Positions 1-11,775 of a stretch of 64,000 nucleotides of DNA are shown here, in pieces. This DNA comes from Hyposmocoma kahamanoa (lineage: Eukaryota > Arthropoda > Insecta > Lepidoptera > Cosmopterigidae), in NCBI RefSeq assembly GCF_003589595.1, contig NW_020653713.1, positions 4,012,692 through 4,076,691 on the forward strand. Reading direction: 5' to 3'. The notes under the pieces are model-generated. The model worked only from the letters and a program-made list of their open reading frames with translations. It was not told the DNA's origin and did no database searches. How positions within the stretch are numbered: the first letter of the stretch is position 1; each line of letters begins with the position of its first letter. The translations under genes were made by a program, and so were the position numbers.

Positions 1-1924
1 AACGAGCTTTTGTGCCTTTCATATAGAGGCTGTTTGAAAAATTACAAAGTAAGATTGGCAGTGCCAAATAATAACATGTCACCAATATCTATCATACAAA
101 AACAAACATTTTTCGTTAACCCAATTAATGTGACTTTAAGTTCAATTATTGGCACCCGTACTATTCTTTATTCTATTACTCTAACTAGTGTTTATTCCTT
201 TAGTGCTAGTATTAGACTGTTTTAGTCTATAAATTTCTCCTTACAGTGTTAAAGTGCTGGATGCATTGAGGATGCTATTGATGAAAAAATTACTAACTAT
301 ACAAGTATGCCACAAGCTTTAGACTTTCTTAACAAAACAGGGAAAACCAATTATGTACAAATTAAGTATCCACTCTAATTATAAAACTATATTTTTCTTC
401 GAAAAGCTTACCTGTACATCAATTTCTATCAGTTTGCAAATAAAACTTTAAATAGGTATTCATAATTTCCTCAAATCGAAAATAGAATTCACAGAAAATG
501 ACAAAACGATACAAAAAGTTGAAAAAAAAAACCATTATAGTCCGGGAGGTGGGTACAAAAAACTTCGAGTTAATAATAAAAAGCGTCTAGTAATTAAACA
601 AGGCAGAGAACGGGCCCTTTTCATGACGAACAACAACAACAAATGCGGTACAGTCGGTAGCAGACGATGACAATAAGGAAACAACAGTATTTTTGTTGCG
701 TGCCCCCGACAGCCTGGCGAGTCGCGATAAGCGACGTTTCAGAGGGTATATTATGAGGTATATAAAGCGTATGTATTTTGGGTATTAAAGCGGGGGAAGT
801 TACGATTGTGAGATTTAAAGTAGAGGAAAATGTATTCAATAGTTGAAAGGATACTAGTACCTTTTTCTAAATACCTGGTAGTAATACAATTCAAATTCTT
901 ATTAGATAACTCGCTGATAAATGCGACAGTAAAATATTCTACAACTTACAATCATGTTACCTGCTACCTAATGTATCACAACCATACTAATTTTCCTGTA
1001 GTCAAAGCTCTTTGAACAATTATATTCTATTCAGAATAGAAATACTACAATGTCAGTGTCCAATTCAACATACACACCACCAAATTCGTCGCATCAACAA
1101 CACGATAAAAAGCCAATTCCGCCACGATATCTGTTACCCAAATAAAAGATCATGTAACCGATACAGCTACCGTTCCATCTAACAAAATAGTTAGTCATTC
1201 TATCAGCATTTACCGCTCTAGTATCTTTTAATAGATTCCTTACCCACAGTGCGTGGTTGTTTGTACCGGTATACACGCTTTTCTTTATAAAAAAAAAACG
1301 AGTTTTATAAAACGACAACGGGGTTCTTTAGACGATTAAGCATGGTGTTACTATTGGCCATGCCTTCATGCTATGTCGGTTTATAACCAATGGTGGACGG
1401 CATTGTGGCCACGGTGCCTTAATTACTGCATCTGCCGTAAAAAAATGGAGCCGATGAAACAAAAAAGTTGATGAAAAAATGTGAATAAAAAATACAGTGA
1501 GCACTGCTCTATGTAAGGTGAGGCGAAGAAAATCGTAGTAAATTGATGTTGGATGGTAGACGACATATGTTCTATTATGTAATAGAAAGGTAATTTTGGT
1601 AGGTCGAGGTGGTGGCGTGAATAATTCAGATAATAATTGATAGTTAATTACGATGTGAAACTGACGGCGCCGGCGTAAAATGACGGACAAGAGACAATAG
1701 AGGACAACCACTGCGAGCGAAATAGCGAAATTTATTATTTATGTTTTGATTACATACACACATCACGCCTCAGGACCTTTACTTGCGATTCTCGTGACAT
1801 ATCTTTCACTTTCCTTTGTAATTAAGTTCTTTTACCACATTTACTAAATCAATAATATATTTGATTTGTATTGTAACATTAAGTTTATTGAATATGACCA
1901 TCTTTTACCACAACATTAAATCAT
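1..1924. other. Non-coding, no supported gene
   Basis: AT-rich with a somewhat GC-richer patch at about 1050-1730. Frames of up to 127 codons occur but none has a recognisable domain. A short protease-like stretch at 1350-1450 is discussed under rejected items. Confidence 0.5.
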
Positions 1925-2050
1925 TTTTGTGAAATTACTCCACTAGTTTGTTATAATTATTAATACAAAGACCGAACACAAAGAAGAATTCCTTTGATCC
2001 GGCTGAACTCGAACCATCAACTTTGTCATACCGTGGCTGAATAATATTAA
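1925..2050 (-). mobile_element. Family C element, degraded reverse copy
   Basis: Plus strand reads GAAATTACTCCACTAGTTTG, then ATTAATACAAAGACCGAACA and a decayed core (GGCTGAACTCGAACCATCAA), breaking off at TACCGTGGCTGA. The head is missing. Confidence 0.65.
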
Positions 2051-2631
2051 TATAATAGTCAATAATATAGTTATTCCCGAAATGATTATCACTTACAGGT
2101 TTCTTAACAACGGTATGTTTTTCACTTGTCAGTTTGTCACTCAATAACTCTTAAAATAATTCTTAAATAGATCCCATGAATCACAACCGGCTAGTTCAAA
2201 CTGAATTCGTTTACACCTTGTAGTCTGACATGTCTAAATTTTCTGCAACAAACAATAATAAGTCTGACTCCAACCTTATTGTTGAAGAAGCAATCAAGGA
2301 AAAAACGCAGAAAATCAAATACGATGTCACACTAAAAGCGGAGAAATAAGCTTTTATACTCAAACAGTAAACAAACAGTGTTTTAAAGACAGTTAAAGAT
2401 AAAACTCATAGGTAGGGTGCAACAAAACACCTAGAGTGAATTGTATGGGACCTATTACAAGCCCCTGGCTTAATTAATATTAACTGAGCTAAGAGCAACG
2501 CCCCTAACAGTTGGGTTGGATAGAAGGTGCAGCAGACAATAATGAAAACAAACACGAGACACACGACATTCGAATTCGTAAAATATGGATCCGTTTAATG
2601 AAAATGAAGTAGTACAACTTAAAGCTGACTA

Positions 2632-2765
2632 AATTTCATTAAGTTCTAGATTTAAATAAAGTCTTGTTCATAGCATTTAGAATGTTTGAATGAATCATTA
2701 GATTACGTACAAAATTCTAAATGCTCTTAACAAGACGTTATTTAAATCTATAACTTAATGAAATT
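2632..2765. mobile_element. 134-bp foldback element or long hairpin
   Basis: Arms of about 52 bp are near-perfect reverse complements (AATTTCATTAAGTTCTAGAT left; AATTTCATTAAGTTATAGAT inverted right), separated by a loop of about 30 nt. AT-rich and non-coding. Either a small MITE or, if transcribed, a long RNA hairpin. No target duplication is obvious. Confidence 0.75.
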
Positions 2766-2970
2766 GTTTTATTGTATAATTACAATGGTTTGTAGTACTA
2801 TATGCTTCGAAATTTTCCAGTACAATGATATCTATCAATAAAGTAAGCAAAAACATAACACCTAATTTAGTTTTTTATAAATAAATAGACAATAGGCCTT
2901 AATGTGAAAAGCCTTGTTATTTGGCCGGGCACAATGAAACTATATTTTTTGTTACTGTTAAGTTTTTTTT

Positions 2971-3222
2971 ATAACATCAAGTGACGGGACTGATAAGTCG
3001 TGCGCCTGATGGTAAGTTACACGCTTGTCCATAACAGTTACAGTGCCACTCAGAGCTTTAAATTGCAAGTTGACAAGTCCCATTGTGCCTGTAATTTCAC
3101 CAGCACCCTTACCCTTCAAAAGCAGGTCATAGTAATGCTGACATTACTGCTTGGCGGCAGAAATAGGTAAGGTGGCAGTACTTCCCTGGACGAATTCTTT
3201 CACAAGGACCTCTACTGCTACT
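2971..3222 (+). repeat. Family A repeat, copy 1
   Basis: Family A is a roughly 320-bp non-coding unit running from GTGACGGGACGAACAAGTCG to CAAGGACCTCTACTGCTACT. It has an internal hairpin with 9-bp arms GCAGTAATG/CATTACTGC and a GGCGGCAGAAATAGGTAAGG block. This copy has both ends and a middle deletion. It faces copy 2 head-to-tail inverted, 50 bp away. Confidence 0.85.
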
Positions 3223-3270
3223 ATTCAACCAGTGTTTTCATATATAATGAATTATGAGCAAGTTTATTTA

Positions 3271-3620
3271 GAAGCAGTATTATAGCTTCTTACCAAAGAG
3301 TTCATCCAGGGAAGTACTGCCGCCTTACCTATATCTGCCGACAAGAATGTGAGCATTACTACGTTTCGGTTTTGAAAGGAAAGGATGCTGGTGAAATTGC
3401 TGGTACATGGGACATGTCAACTTACGTCTCAGAGTGACGGGCGTAGTTGCAGTGTTCCTCAGATTTATGCGATTTAAAGTTTTAAAGTTGTTTGATTCTT
3501 CTTCAAAGATCTTTGTGATTTTAAGGTCTGAGCGCAGCTACTGCAACTGTATTGGACAAACGTGTCGCTTACTACCAGAAGCACGATTTGTTCACCCCGT
3601 CACTTAGCATCATAAAGAAA
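3271..3620 (-). repeat. Family A repeat, copy 2
   Basis: Nearly full-length reverse copy: CATCCAGGGAAGTACTGCCG at the start and CACCCCGTCACTTAGCATCA at the end, with a partial internal duplication around 3480-3530. Confidence 0.83.
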
Positions 3621-6600
3621 AACTATAACGTAGATAAATTTGATAAAAATCAGACAAAAGTTGTCAAAGCTCACTTTTCAATGACAATTGACTACATTTT
3701 CAATACTTGTGCCAGTCTCATTTATGACATAGACGATATTAATGTTTTATTACTTAAAGTCGTCCTTAAAAGGATCAGTTACTGTTATAGTCACTCTATT
3801 CCTCAGATCGTCAGAATCTCAGAAGGACCCAGTGGTCGTTTTGCGTGCACAAACCTACAAATGTTGACTACATCATTTAGTATCTCGACATTGACACATA
3901 AATTCATATTTACAAATGTTATCCAGCATTTTAGTCAACCATGAATCTCAAACAATCAATCGTCACGAAAAACGCCTACACAACCATCGACATTTGTCGC
4001 GACAGTCTGATTGATTTCGTAAACAAAACCGCTTTGTAATGGATTTTGTACCGCCATTTATAAGTGGTGAGAGACAAAAGGTATCGTACTCTGTTGTTGG
4101 CCATTGACAGGTTATTGCGCGATTGCAGATGGCGAGTAATGAGACTATAGATCGTTGTTTGGCTTGAACACCCTTGTTTAAAAACTATTGATGTTGTAAG
4201 CTGCTTTTTGATGAAGGTTCATGGCTGGAATTTAATCACAGCTATTTCACATTTTCTTCGATTATTGGAGTTGTTTTGGGTTTAAATAGGTAGTCATTGC
4301 ATTTACTTTTAACATCGATGTTCGTGTTTATTTAGATATTAGTTGTTTATGTATTTTTATTTGATTTCCTTTTGTTCTTGTTAGTTTCTTCTGTCGCCGT
4401 TAATTTCATATTCTTGGATATTGTTGTTAGTGCTTGCAGTACGACGATAAATATGTATAATAAATCTATCTGTATATGCCATAGTATACCCTTTTCAAAT
4501 CATCCCTGAACACATAATTCCATTTCATTCAAAGACACTGCATGAATAAAACATGGTGTGTTTGCTCCGGACAAAGGCAGCACTTTTACGTAAGCGAAGC
4601 TTTGTGTGCAAAAAGAAGGATTGGCGTGTTCCATTTAGGAGACTGGTGCTGACTAGAAAAGGACAGGTATATTGAAAAATACCTTTTCGATAAAGGGGCG
4701 CTGTGAAGTCAGGATTTTATTTTAGAGTTCATTAGAAAGTCACTACTAGGCCCGAAATACTCCATCCTTATGCCATCGAAATACCACGCTTTCGAACGAA
4801 GCATTTTGCTTCCTCCATCCTAGTGCAAGCAGCAAAGTCCGAAAACTATTATTTGACGTTATTCAAGGCTAGAATACGTAGTCGTATTACAGATAACATT
4901 CTAGATAAACGCGTATCATCATCGTCACATGTCGCTTTACATCCGATAACATTGTTATCAATTCAAAAAAGTCGAAGAATCCATGAGTAACCAAATGACG
5001 ATATTTTTTTGAAAACAAAATAATTCTGTTCAGAATTTTCTCTTGTTAGGTTTTAAAGGGATTCACAAGCGTTTGCGAATTTGCGTAAATTAAACTACTA
5101 AAATGTTAATAGATCTGTTTTATATCAGGATACATTCAAATCTTTTTATTTTCATACCTATTGGAATACTGATCACGAAACACCGTACGAGATACACAGT
5201 GCAAAATGAAAAGAAAAATAGAAAATGGCTTTTTCTTTCGCCGTCATCGCCAGAATGACGGCTGTGGTCGGTTTTAATTTTTGCAGTTCTTCCGTGTCTC
5301 TTTCTGATTTTAGAGATCTATACATTACTATTAGCTTTCGTATACGAAAGTCTCCCGCTGTTGGAAAAGTCCAATTAGAGTCGACACTTTTTGTGATATA
5401 GCGGGTTCTTGCAGAACGTTGTACAATTTTGGGCCGTATGTTCCAGACTCACGTTATATTTTAGTTATGAATAAAGATGTTGAATTTACTATTTGGTTAC
5501 AGATATTAAAATAAACAAACTTAATAATAGGTAGCTAGTAAAAATTCCCGTTTAGTTCAATTTGGCAAATGAAATTTTCTAAATGAGTTTCTGAGAGTTC
5601 TGTGTAGTACCCCGGAGTCATATTTCGTTGCTCTGGTACTCATAGTAAAGGGATGTTTCCCAATTTGAGACCAGATAATTGGTGCACTTGTCTATCTCAT
5701 TTCGGATATCAACTAGGTCTAAAAATTATTCTCTAGGGCTGTGATTTATCATTATAGTTTAGTTGAACTAGATTTGAATTAACCGATGCTGTTGTCTGAC
5801 ACATTCGTAATGAGAGAAAAGAAGGAAAGAAGAAATATGAAATAAATTATACAATCCTTATTATTGTACGGCTAAAGTTCAATGCAAGCCCTCTCATTTC
5901 AGTGTCAAAATAAATTTGTGAGGCGACGGAACCATTCGTTCCTGTAAGTAGTTAAGACGGGTGATCCTTTTTAAATTTTCCACCCCAAAGTTACTTTAGC
6001 TCTGTTGATTAATTCGGTGGCCAGTATCCCGCTGTGACGCTCCTGCCGCTTGATTGCTTACTTCTTTTCTTTTTTTTCGTATACAAAGTCGGTTTCTTTG
6101 CAAAATGTGTCGTGCCAAAAAAGAAGACTGGCTGCATACTGGCTGGTTCATTATCTATTTTTTCGAAAGCTTGAAAAATATGTGGTTCCAACTTTGTCCT
6201 TTTGGATTTCGAATTTATCTTGTTGAATACGGTAACATAAAATTATCACATTATGCCTCCGCGCAAGGTGTCGTGAGACAAAAAAACACTATGAAGATCG
6301 AGATCATCAAAATTCTAAAGGGTTTATGTACCTCAGTTCACATAGATTTCTATAACACCTGTTCATAATCCTATTCAGTCTTTAGAAATGCTCAACCACT
6401 AATCTTGTTATGCAAAGTGACGATAGTTCTTGACTGTGGGCTCATTTTGCTTGCAAATTGATCAATCTACTCAGGTGAGCCCAGAATGGGATCTCAATCG
6501 CGGATTTGAATATCATTCATATTGAATTTGAGGACATTATTGTTGTTAGACAATGCTCTTTGTGTTATATGGTTATAAAGTTGATTATTGTGTTCTGTCA

Positions 6601-6774
6601 AATAGTAAATAGGTATTTAGTTTAATTATATAATAACTGGAGTCAAATTATTTCAACGGATTATTCTGTGATTCGAACTCCCACGAGTAGTTCTCAAATG
6701 GTTGGATCAAAGACAACAATATCATGTGTCTTATCGATTAGATAAATCGTAGTAACACATTGGTAAATACAAAA
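3621..6774. other. Non-coding, no recognised feature
   Basis: AT-rich sequence between family A copy 2 and the S3 SINE. No convincing ORF, repeat arm or motif found. Confidence 0.5.
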
Positions 6775-6975
6775 ATTAATAATAATAAAGTGCTAGACAA
6801 CCACTCTAATTACCTGGTCTCACTCAAACTGGGTAGTATGAGTACCAGAGTAGACACAATAAGTAAGAACAACCAGACCAGACACAATTCAGAAAGTTCA
6901 ATTAAAAGTTATCCTAGTAGGAATCGGACCCGAGACCACGGGGTTGTCAAATGTAGAAGAAAGAAGAAGATCAAT
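6775..6975 (-). mobile_element. tRNA-derived SINE (S3), degraded
   Basis: On the minus strand a B-box-like GGTCTCGGGTCCGATTCC is followed by a body (GTGTCTACTCTGGTACTCAT, GTTTGAGTGAGACCAGGTAA) and a (TTA)n tail; matches 59445-59668. Confidence 0.6.
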
Positions 6976-7469
6976 TCATAAGAAATTTGTGTTCTGTTCG
7001 TCAATTAAGACATTGAAAATGATGGAAGTAAAAGTTAAAAGGATGACTGTGTTAAAAAGTTACATAATTACTAGATAGGGTAAACCTAAAGAGTGTGATG
7101 AACGGATGAAGATTCACTAAAGTTGTTATCTAAAATAAATCACAAGGTAATAGTGCCAAAGAGTTACCCACCTGAAGAAGATAAGCCGATGTAGAATGCT
7201 ACGTAGCAAATACAACAATGCAAGAAATTATTCGATCCCATACCCACTAGTGTTAGACAAAAATGCAAAGAAATCAATGGAAATTGTGTTATATGTGAAA
7301 CGGGCCCTGTACTCCTCGCCTCCACATCGGCCTCCGGAGCGTGGTCGGGTTCAGATTATGTGTGTGCTTTTGCTGTGGGACGCACACCCGAAGCTCGACC
7401 AGCCGGCAGTACCGAATGGTATGTTCAATAAATAGAAGAAACATCGTATTTAACAATTGAAATATCATA

Positions 7470-7745
7470 TTTATATTATTTAGCCTTTGTACAAATATTA
7501 AATACTTTAACACATACTCGCTCACGCACGTACTCCCAACACACGAACACACGTACATTGTTTCTTGTCATAGCGACGCTGATCATATATTTTTTTAAAT
7601 AATATTATGTTCTTTATACACCTAGACGGAGTGAGCCTGGTGATCTGTAACACAGGTCCCCAACCTAGTACAGGCTCCAGCTCTTACCAGGGAACTTGTT
7701 CCCTTGTGACCTTCCTGAGAGAAATAAAGCATTTTGTATTTATAT
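7470..7745 (+). mobile_element. LINE 3' end, plus strand
   Basis: A CA-rich stretch (7510-7555) is followed by the terminal block also found reversed at 43.05-43.19 kb, including CACAGGTCCCCAACCTAGTA and GAGAGAAATAAAGCATTTTG, ending in an AT-rich tail. This is the 3' terminus of the same LINE group as the 16-19 kb element. No reliable coding part is left upstream. Confidence 0.7.
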
Positions 7746-7891
7746 TTATTTATTACTTTTTATAGCTATCATTATTAAAATTGTTTATTTAGTTTGTCTT
7801 ATTTCTTTATTACGGTAATTACAACTTTTTATCGTTTTTATCGCAAAGAACCGATCCGAGAATGACCCGGAAAGAAACAAAAACAACTCAC

Positions 7892-8148
7892 CTAATCGCT
7901 TTGAAATCTCCGAGTTGTGCATCTTTGGGTTATCCTGTGCGATCTTCCGTCTCTGCAGCCTTGACCAGACCATGAAGGCGTTCATGGGCCTTTTTATGTG
8001 CTCTTCCTGGGCCTTCTTCTGTTGTGATTGGCCGTTCATGGCGGAGATCGAGCCCATGGTACCGATGGCTCCCATGGCCGACATGCCCATGGGAAAATGG
8101 CCCATGGAGCTTGCGAAACCCGTCCGGTCGCACATCGCGCCAGCGGCA
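7892..8148 (-). CDS. Sox21b: SoxB2 (Sox21b-like) transcription factor, exon with first half of HMG box
   Basis: This is a partial coding exon of an HMG-box transcription factor, a nuclear protein that bends DNA at ACAAT-type sites. Read on the minus strand, a pyrimidine-rich tract and AG acceptor (8150-8149) precede an open frame. It encodes a short Met/Gly-rich leader (M at 8135, [18 protein letters not shown]), then [19 protein letters not shown] and [10 protein letters not shown]. That is the N-terminal half of a Sox HMG box, with the RPMNAFMVW signature. The exon stops in the first base of a glycine codon at a GTGAGT donor (7891-7886). The [17 protein letters not shown] stretch fits insect SoxB2/Sox21b better than Dichaete, SoxN or SoxD as I remember them. 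The second half of the box was not found in the 7.9 kb downstream, so the intron is long. No stop lies upstream within the exon, so translation may start at M8135 or in an earlier unseen exon. Sox identity is firm; the b paralogue is inferred. Confidence 0.9.
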
Positions 8149-8394
8149 CTGTCAACAAAAATAAATGTAAATCAAGTTAGAAATTTGCTATTCTCACAGT
8201 TAATTAAAAGTCCTTAATCCGTAGATCTAGACTACAACATAATTTACTGTGATATGGTTTTAAAAATGTCATAAGCGACAGATACTGGAAAGAAATAACA
8301 AAATTTACATCAAAACTATAATTATTAATTCTTCACTGTTAATGCAAGCAAATATAAACGTTGTTCTAATCCTAAAGAAAGTAGGTAAAGCACT

Positions 8395-8605
8395 TGTGTT
8401 ATGGAAATTGGGAACAACGAAGTTACCAGGAACGCCCAGATCGGAGACAATGAAAAAGTTAGTTTTTCTACACTGATCCGACCGGGGATCCAACCTGGCA
8501 CCTCAGAGATGGCGACACCTGGAAACCGGTGTGTAAGACACTCGACCGTGAAGGCCATCATGTCAGACTTTGGAACGCACTTCTTAACACCGTTCGCGAA
8601 AGTAA
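8395..8605 (-). mobile_element. tRNA-derived SINE (S2)
   Basis: The minus strand reads GATGGCCTTCACGGTCGAGT (A-box region), then a B-box-like GGTTGGATCCC and a body with TTTCATTGTCTCCGATCTGG. It lies about 250 bp upstream of the Sox exon acceptor. No second copy was found here. Confidence 0.5.
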
Positions 8606-8930
8606 ATCGCCAGATATTTTCGAAATGAGAATAAAAGAACATTATTTAGCCACAATTTCACTGATTTCTTAATTATTATATTAGGAAATTTATATTTATC
8701 TAAGTATGTACACAGTCTATGACTTAATGTTTTTATTATGATATTGTTTTTGTGTCTGCATGAAGATTTTTTCTTTAAAAATAAGCAGGATCTTTTGTTT
8801 GTGTTTTTCTTTTGTTGAATGTGAATTGTGTGTGTCCTGGACCACAAATTATTAAATAAATATATCATTTTTATAAATGTAATATCTAATCTAATTATAA
8901 ATACACTGAAATTGTTAACATCTTTACTGT

Positions 8931-9087
8931 TAACAAGTCGTGCACCTGTTGGTAAGCGACACGCCTCTCTATAACAGTTGCAGTGCCCCTGAGAGCTTTT
9001 GCAACAATCTGAGCGGAACTGCCACTGCGCCCGTCAACCTAAGTCATAAGTTGACAAGTCCCATGTGCCTATAATATCACCAGGACC
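8931..9087 (+). repeat. Family A repeat, copy 3, left part
   Basis: ACAAGTCGTGCACCTG through GACAAGTCCCATGTGCC; cut at 9087 by the 1.09-kb insertion and resumed at 10176-10266. Confidence 0.83.
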
Positions 9088-10175
9088 CCGATTCAGAACT
9101 CTTCGATATTTTAACCGAATCTTTCGATTGGATATCGTTCTCGAATCGAAGGGCGCTTTTCGAGCTATTCAGAACATTCGAGTTAAGCGTTCGATCCGGA
9201 TTCGGATACGATATGGTTATTCCAACAACGGATATGGAATTAGTCGGCGAATATAGATTATAAGAAAAATGACATCCTTTTACACACATTTTTAAGACTT
9301 TAAAGGCTAACTAAACCTAATCATCTTAAAGTTACACCAAACTAAAACCTAATCATTTTAAAGTTACACCAAATTACACTAAATTTGTAAATCATTCGAA
9401 ATAATTCCCTATAGCAAAATGTTATTACAGTATTGTCGCATTCTTCGATGATATAAATAAATAATGTGCCAAAATCTTCAAATATTTTTAAATGTCAGCA
9501 CAATCTTTGAAGGGTTATTATAATGTACGCGTTAGTATGTTCCTATGCACTAATTTACAATTTAGGGTTTAAAATGCAAATAAATAAATTGAATTTTGTT
9601 AAATAGATTATAGTTTATATAGTTATATAGATAGAGAGTTCAATTGTATAGGGGAAAATTTTATGAATGTTATACGATAAAACTCAAATTTATATTACCA
9701 ATGTTAAAATATGTATTACGTCATAAGTGTATTTTGCTCTCTCTCACATGTAGTTCCTACCATAGTTCTAAGTTTGTGTACTATAACACTTAAAATTATA
9801 TGTGAAATGCAAATAAATAAATAAATAAAATATAGGAAAGCATTAGTCTCGCATTAAAATAAATTAATAAATTTGAACAAAATCCAGATTTTATTTTAAA
9901 GTAATAAAAGATTTTCATGTTACATTCTTGCTTTGTAAACAATAGGACGTTCGGTAACTTTATTTTGATAACTTTGTTCTGAATAACGTTTGTAGTCTTT
10001 GCCGGTCGAGAAGCTCGAGTAATCGTATGAGTGTGACGTCATTTCGGTTCGGTTTCGATTACGACAGTTCGAGAGACGTTCGATTCGGTTATTGTGACTA
10101 AAAATGAGATATCGTACGATATCTTGTGGAATCGGTCGACAACAGAGTTGTCGTAAGGTTCAAAATCGACCTGCT
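9088..10175. mobile_element. About 1.09-kb insertion splitting a family A copy
   Basis: Family A sequence stops at 9087 and resumes at 10181. GGACC is present at both junctions (9083-9087 and 10176-10180). The ends are weakly inverted: CGATTCAGAACTC left and CGATTTTGAACCT on the inverted right. Both ends are rich in TCGAT/ATCGA words, including a GATATCGTACGATATC palindrome at about 10111-10126. The middle (about 9540-9835) ends in AAATAAATAAATAAATAAAA and looks like a LINE 3' tail nested further. No coding region was found. Confidence 0.55.
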
Positions 10176-10266
10176 GGACCGTTACCCTTTAAAACCAAAT
10201 CCCACTTATGCTCACATTACTGCTTACTGCTTGACGGCAGAAACAGGTAAGGAACTCTACTGCTAC
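10176..10266 (+). repeat. Family A repeat, copy 3, right part
   Basis: Continues with TACCCTTTAAAACC, the TTACTGCTTGACGGCAGAAA block and CTCTACTGCTACT. Confidence 0.8.
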
Positions 10267-10428
10267 TGCTTATATATTATACAAAGTTAAGACTGTGGCA
10301 TTAAGAAAAGAGCAAATGATTCATGTGAAGGCGTGAACGTGAGAGAATAGGAGAAGGAAGCCAGACGGTGGCCAACGTTTGCGTATGTACATTTTTTGTT
10401 TATTTTTGTTTTTCAAAATAAAAAGACG

Positions 10429-10592
10429 TCTATAGCCGGGGCTGTAAAGGTATCTAACTGGGTGACGACATATCATACATTTCTCATAGATGGCGCCATG
10501 GCTAAGAAGTCGTTGAAAAAACCAAATACAAAGATACGACCCAAGCACATAGAAAAATTCGTGAGGTTCGCTCGGTTCGTTCCGTGATTTAG
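10429..10592 (+). mobile_element. Family C element, left part (split by family D)
   Basis: Head sequence with AAAGGTATCTAACTGGGTGA, TTCTCATAGATGGCGCCATG and AAAAATTCGTGAGGTTCGCT, homologous to the reverse of 14345-14500. It ends in the first bases of the tRNA-like core, where family D is inserted. Confidence 0.75.
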
Positions 10593-11206
10593 CCGCTCAC
10601 GCGATTCATGCGTCTCTGGAAGCATACCACACCTAGAGATGCCGGTGATGATTTTATACCGATTTATCGGATATCGAAGTTATAACAGGTAAAAGAAGTA
10701 ATACTAATTGCTATTTCGTTGACTACTCTAGCAAACCATAAAGTTTTTATTGTCTGGGTCTGTAATTTAAAAAAATAAACAACTTCAAAAATACGTCACG
10801 ACAATCGTGTGTGTTATTGTTTGGGCTGATGATGTCGGTGTTTATTTTATTGAAAACATACCGTAAGTTGCGTTTTTTAAGTTTACGCCGAATATAAATG
10901 TTTATAAACGATACTTTAAGGAGTAATTTCATGGTAAACATTAGAACCACGCAAACGGAATATTATCATATTTACCCAAGTACACCAAAAATTTCATTAG
11001 TGCTTTTTAAGTGCAGGATTTGTGGTGTATTACTGCATTTTATTGGAGATAAACATCTCCATTGTTGTATTACGGAGGGTATTTATTTAGTAATGCAGAA
11101 TAATAATTTTTATTTTTAAAAACTTGTATTTAAACTGAATCCTTTTCTATTTTGCGAAACCAAATAGCCGCCATTTTGCGGTAGGATGAGCGCATCGCGT
11201 GAGCGG
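10593..11206 (+). mobile_element. Family D transposon, copy 1
   Basis: A 614-bp element with ends CCGCTCACGCGAT and, inverted, CCGCTCACGCGATGCG. It lies between TTAG (10589-10592) and TTAG (11207-11210), a likely 4-bp target duplication. The element splits the tRNA-like core of a family C copy; uninterrupted family C copies at 14.2 and 19.4 kb give the empty site. No coding capacity is visible. A second copy in reverse orientation lies at 43910-44505. Confidence 0.82.
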
Positions 11207-11370
11207 TTAGTTGGTATAGCGTCTGGCATGGTATGCTAGAGGACGTAGGTTCAAATGCGGCCGGGTCGAAGGAATTTTTTTGGAGTGTTCGATCTTTGTG
11301 GTAATAATTATAACAAACTAGTGGAGTAATTAATTTCACATAAAAATAAATGAATATAAATTCAATAAAA
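11207..11370 (+). mobile_element. Family C element, right part (split by family D)
   Basis: Continues the tRNA-like core (TTAGTTGGTATAGCGTCTGG, B-box-like GGTTCAAATGC with a changed base) and the right arm (GTGTTCGATCTTTGTGGTAA) after the family D insertion. Confidence 0.75.
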
Positions 11371-11546
11371 ATTTCTTAGGAAATAGGATGATTTCCTTCC
11401 AAAAATACCATATTAATTTTTTACCCTTTTTTTCGCTTACCACCAAACGCACGACCGTACATGTTTCTGTGTATTACATATTGTGACAAACTCTCAATAA
11501 GTAAACAACAAAAATAAAACAACCTCTAAACGAGATTAAGTTTTTT

Positions 11547-11775
11547 GTAAGCTACACGCCTGTCCATGACAATTACAGTGCCACTCAGAGCTTTAAATTG
11601 CAATGATCTGAGGAGCACTGTCACTGTGCCCGTCACCTTGACACGTAACTTGACAAGTCCCATGTGCCTGTAATTTCACCAGCACCCTTGCCCTTCAAAA
11701 CCGGAACACAGCAATGCTGACATTACTGCTTGACATTTCGCAGAAATAGGTAAGGTAAGGACCTCTACTGCTACG
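11547..11775 (+). repeat. Family A repeat, copy 4
   Basis: Lacks the first 40 bp and part of the 3' end; keeps AATGCTGACATTACTGC and the GGTAAGGTAAGGACCTCTAC junction. Confidence 0.83.

Noticed and set aside
1345..1460. Plus-strand peptide GVTIGHAFMLC...GGRHCGHGALITASAV, reminiscent of a trypsin-like protease
   Set aside because: The frame is closed on both sides, the His motif (TAAHC) does not follow, and no other protease blocks occur nearby.
1328..1711. 127-codon minus-strand ORF
   Set aside because: No recognisable domain, odd composition, and no splice or promoter context.
3552..3944. 130-codon plus-strand ORF
   Set aside because: Begins inside a reverse family A repeat and runs into AT-rich sequence; no domain.
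7196..7558. Overlapping 79- and 89-codon ORFs near the LINE 3' end
   Set aside because: No similarity recognised; they cover CA-rich LINE UTR and a short GC-rich patch.
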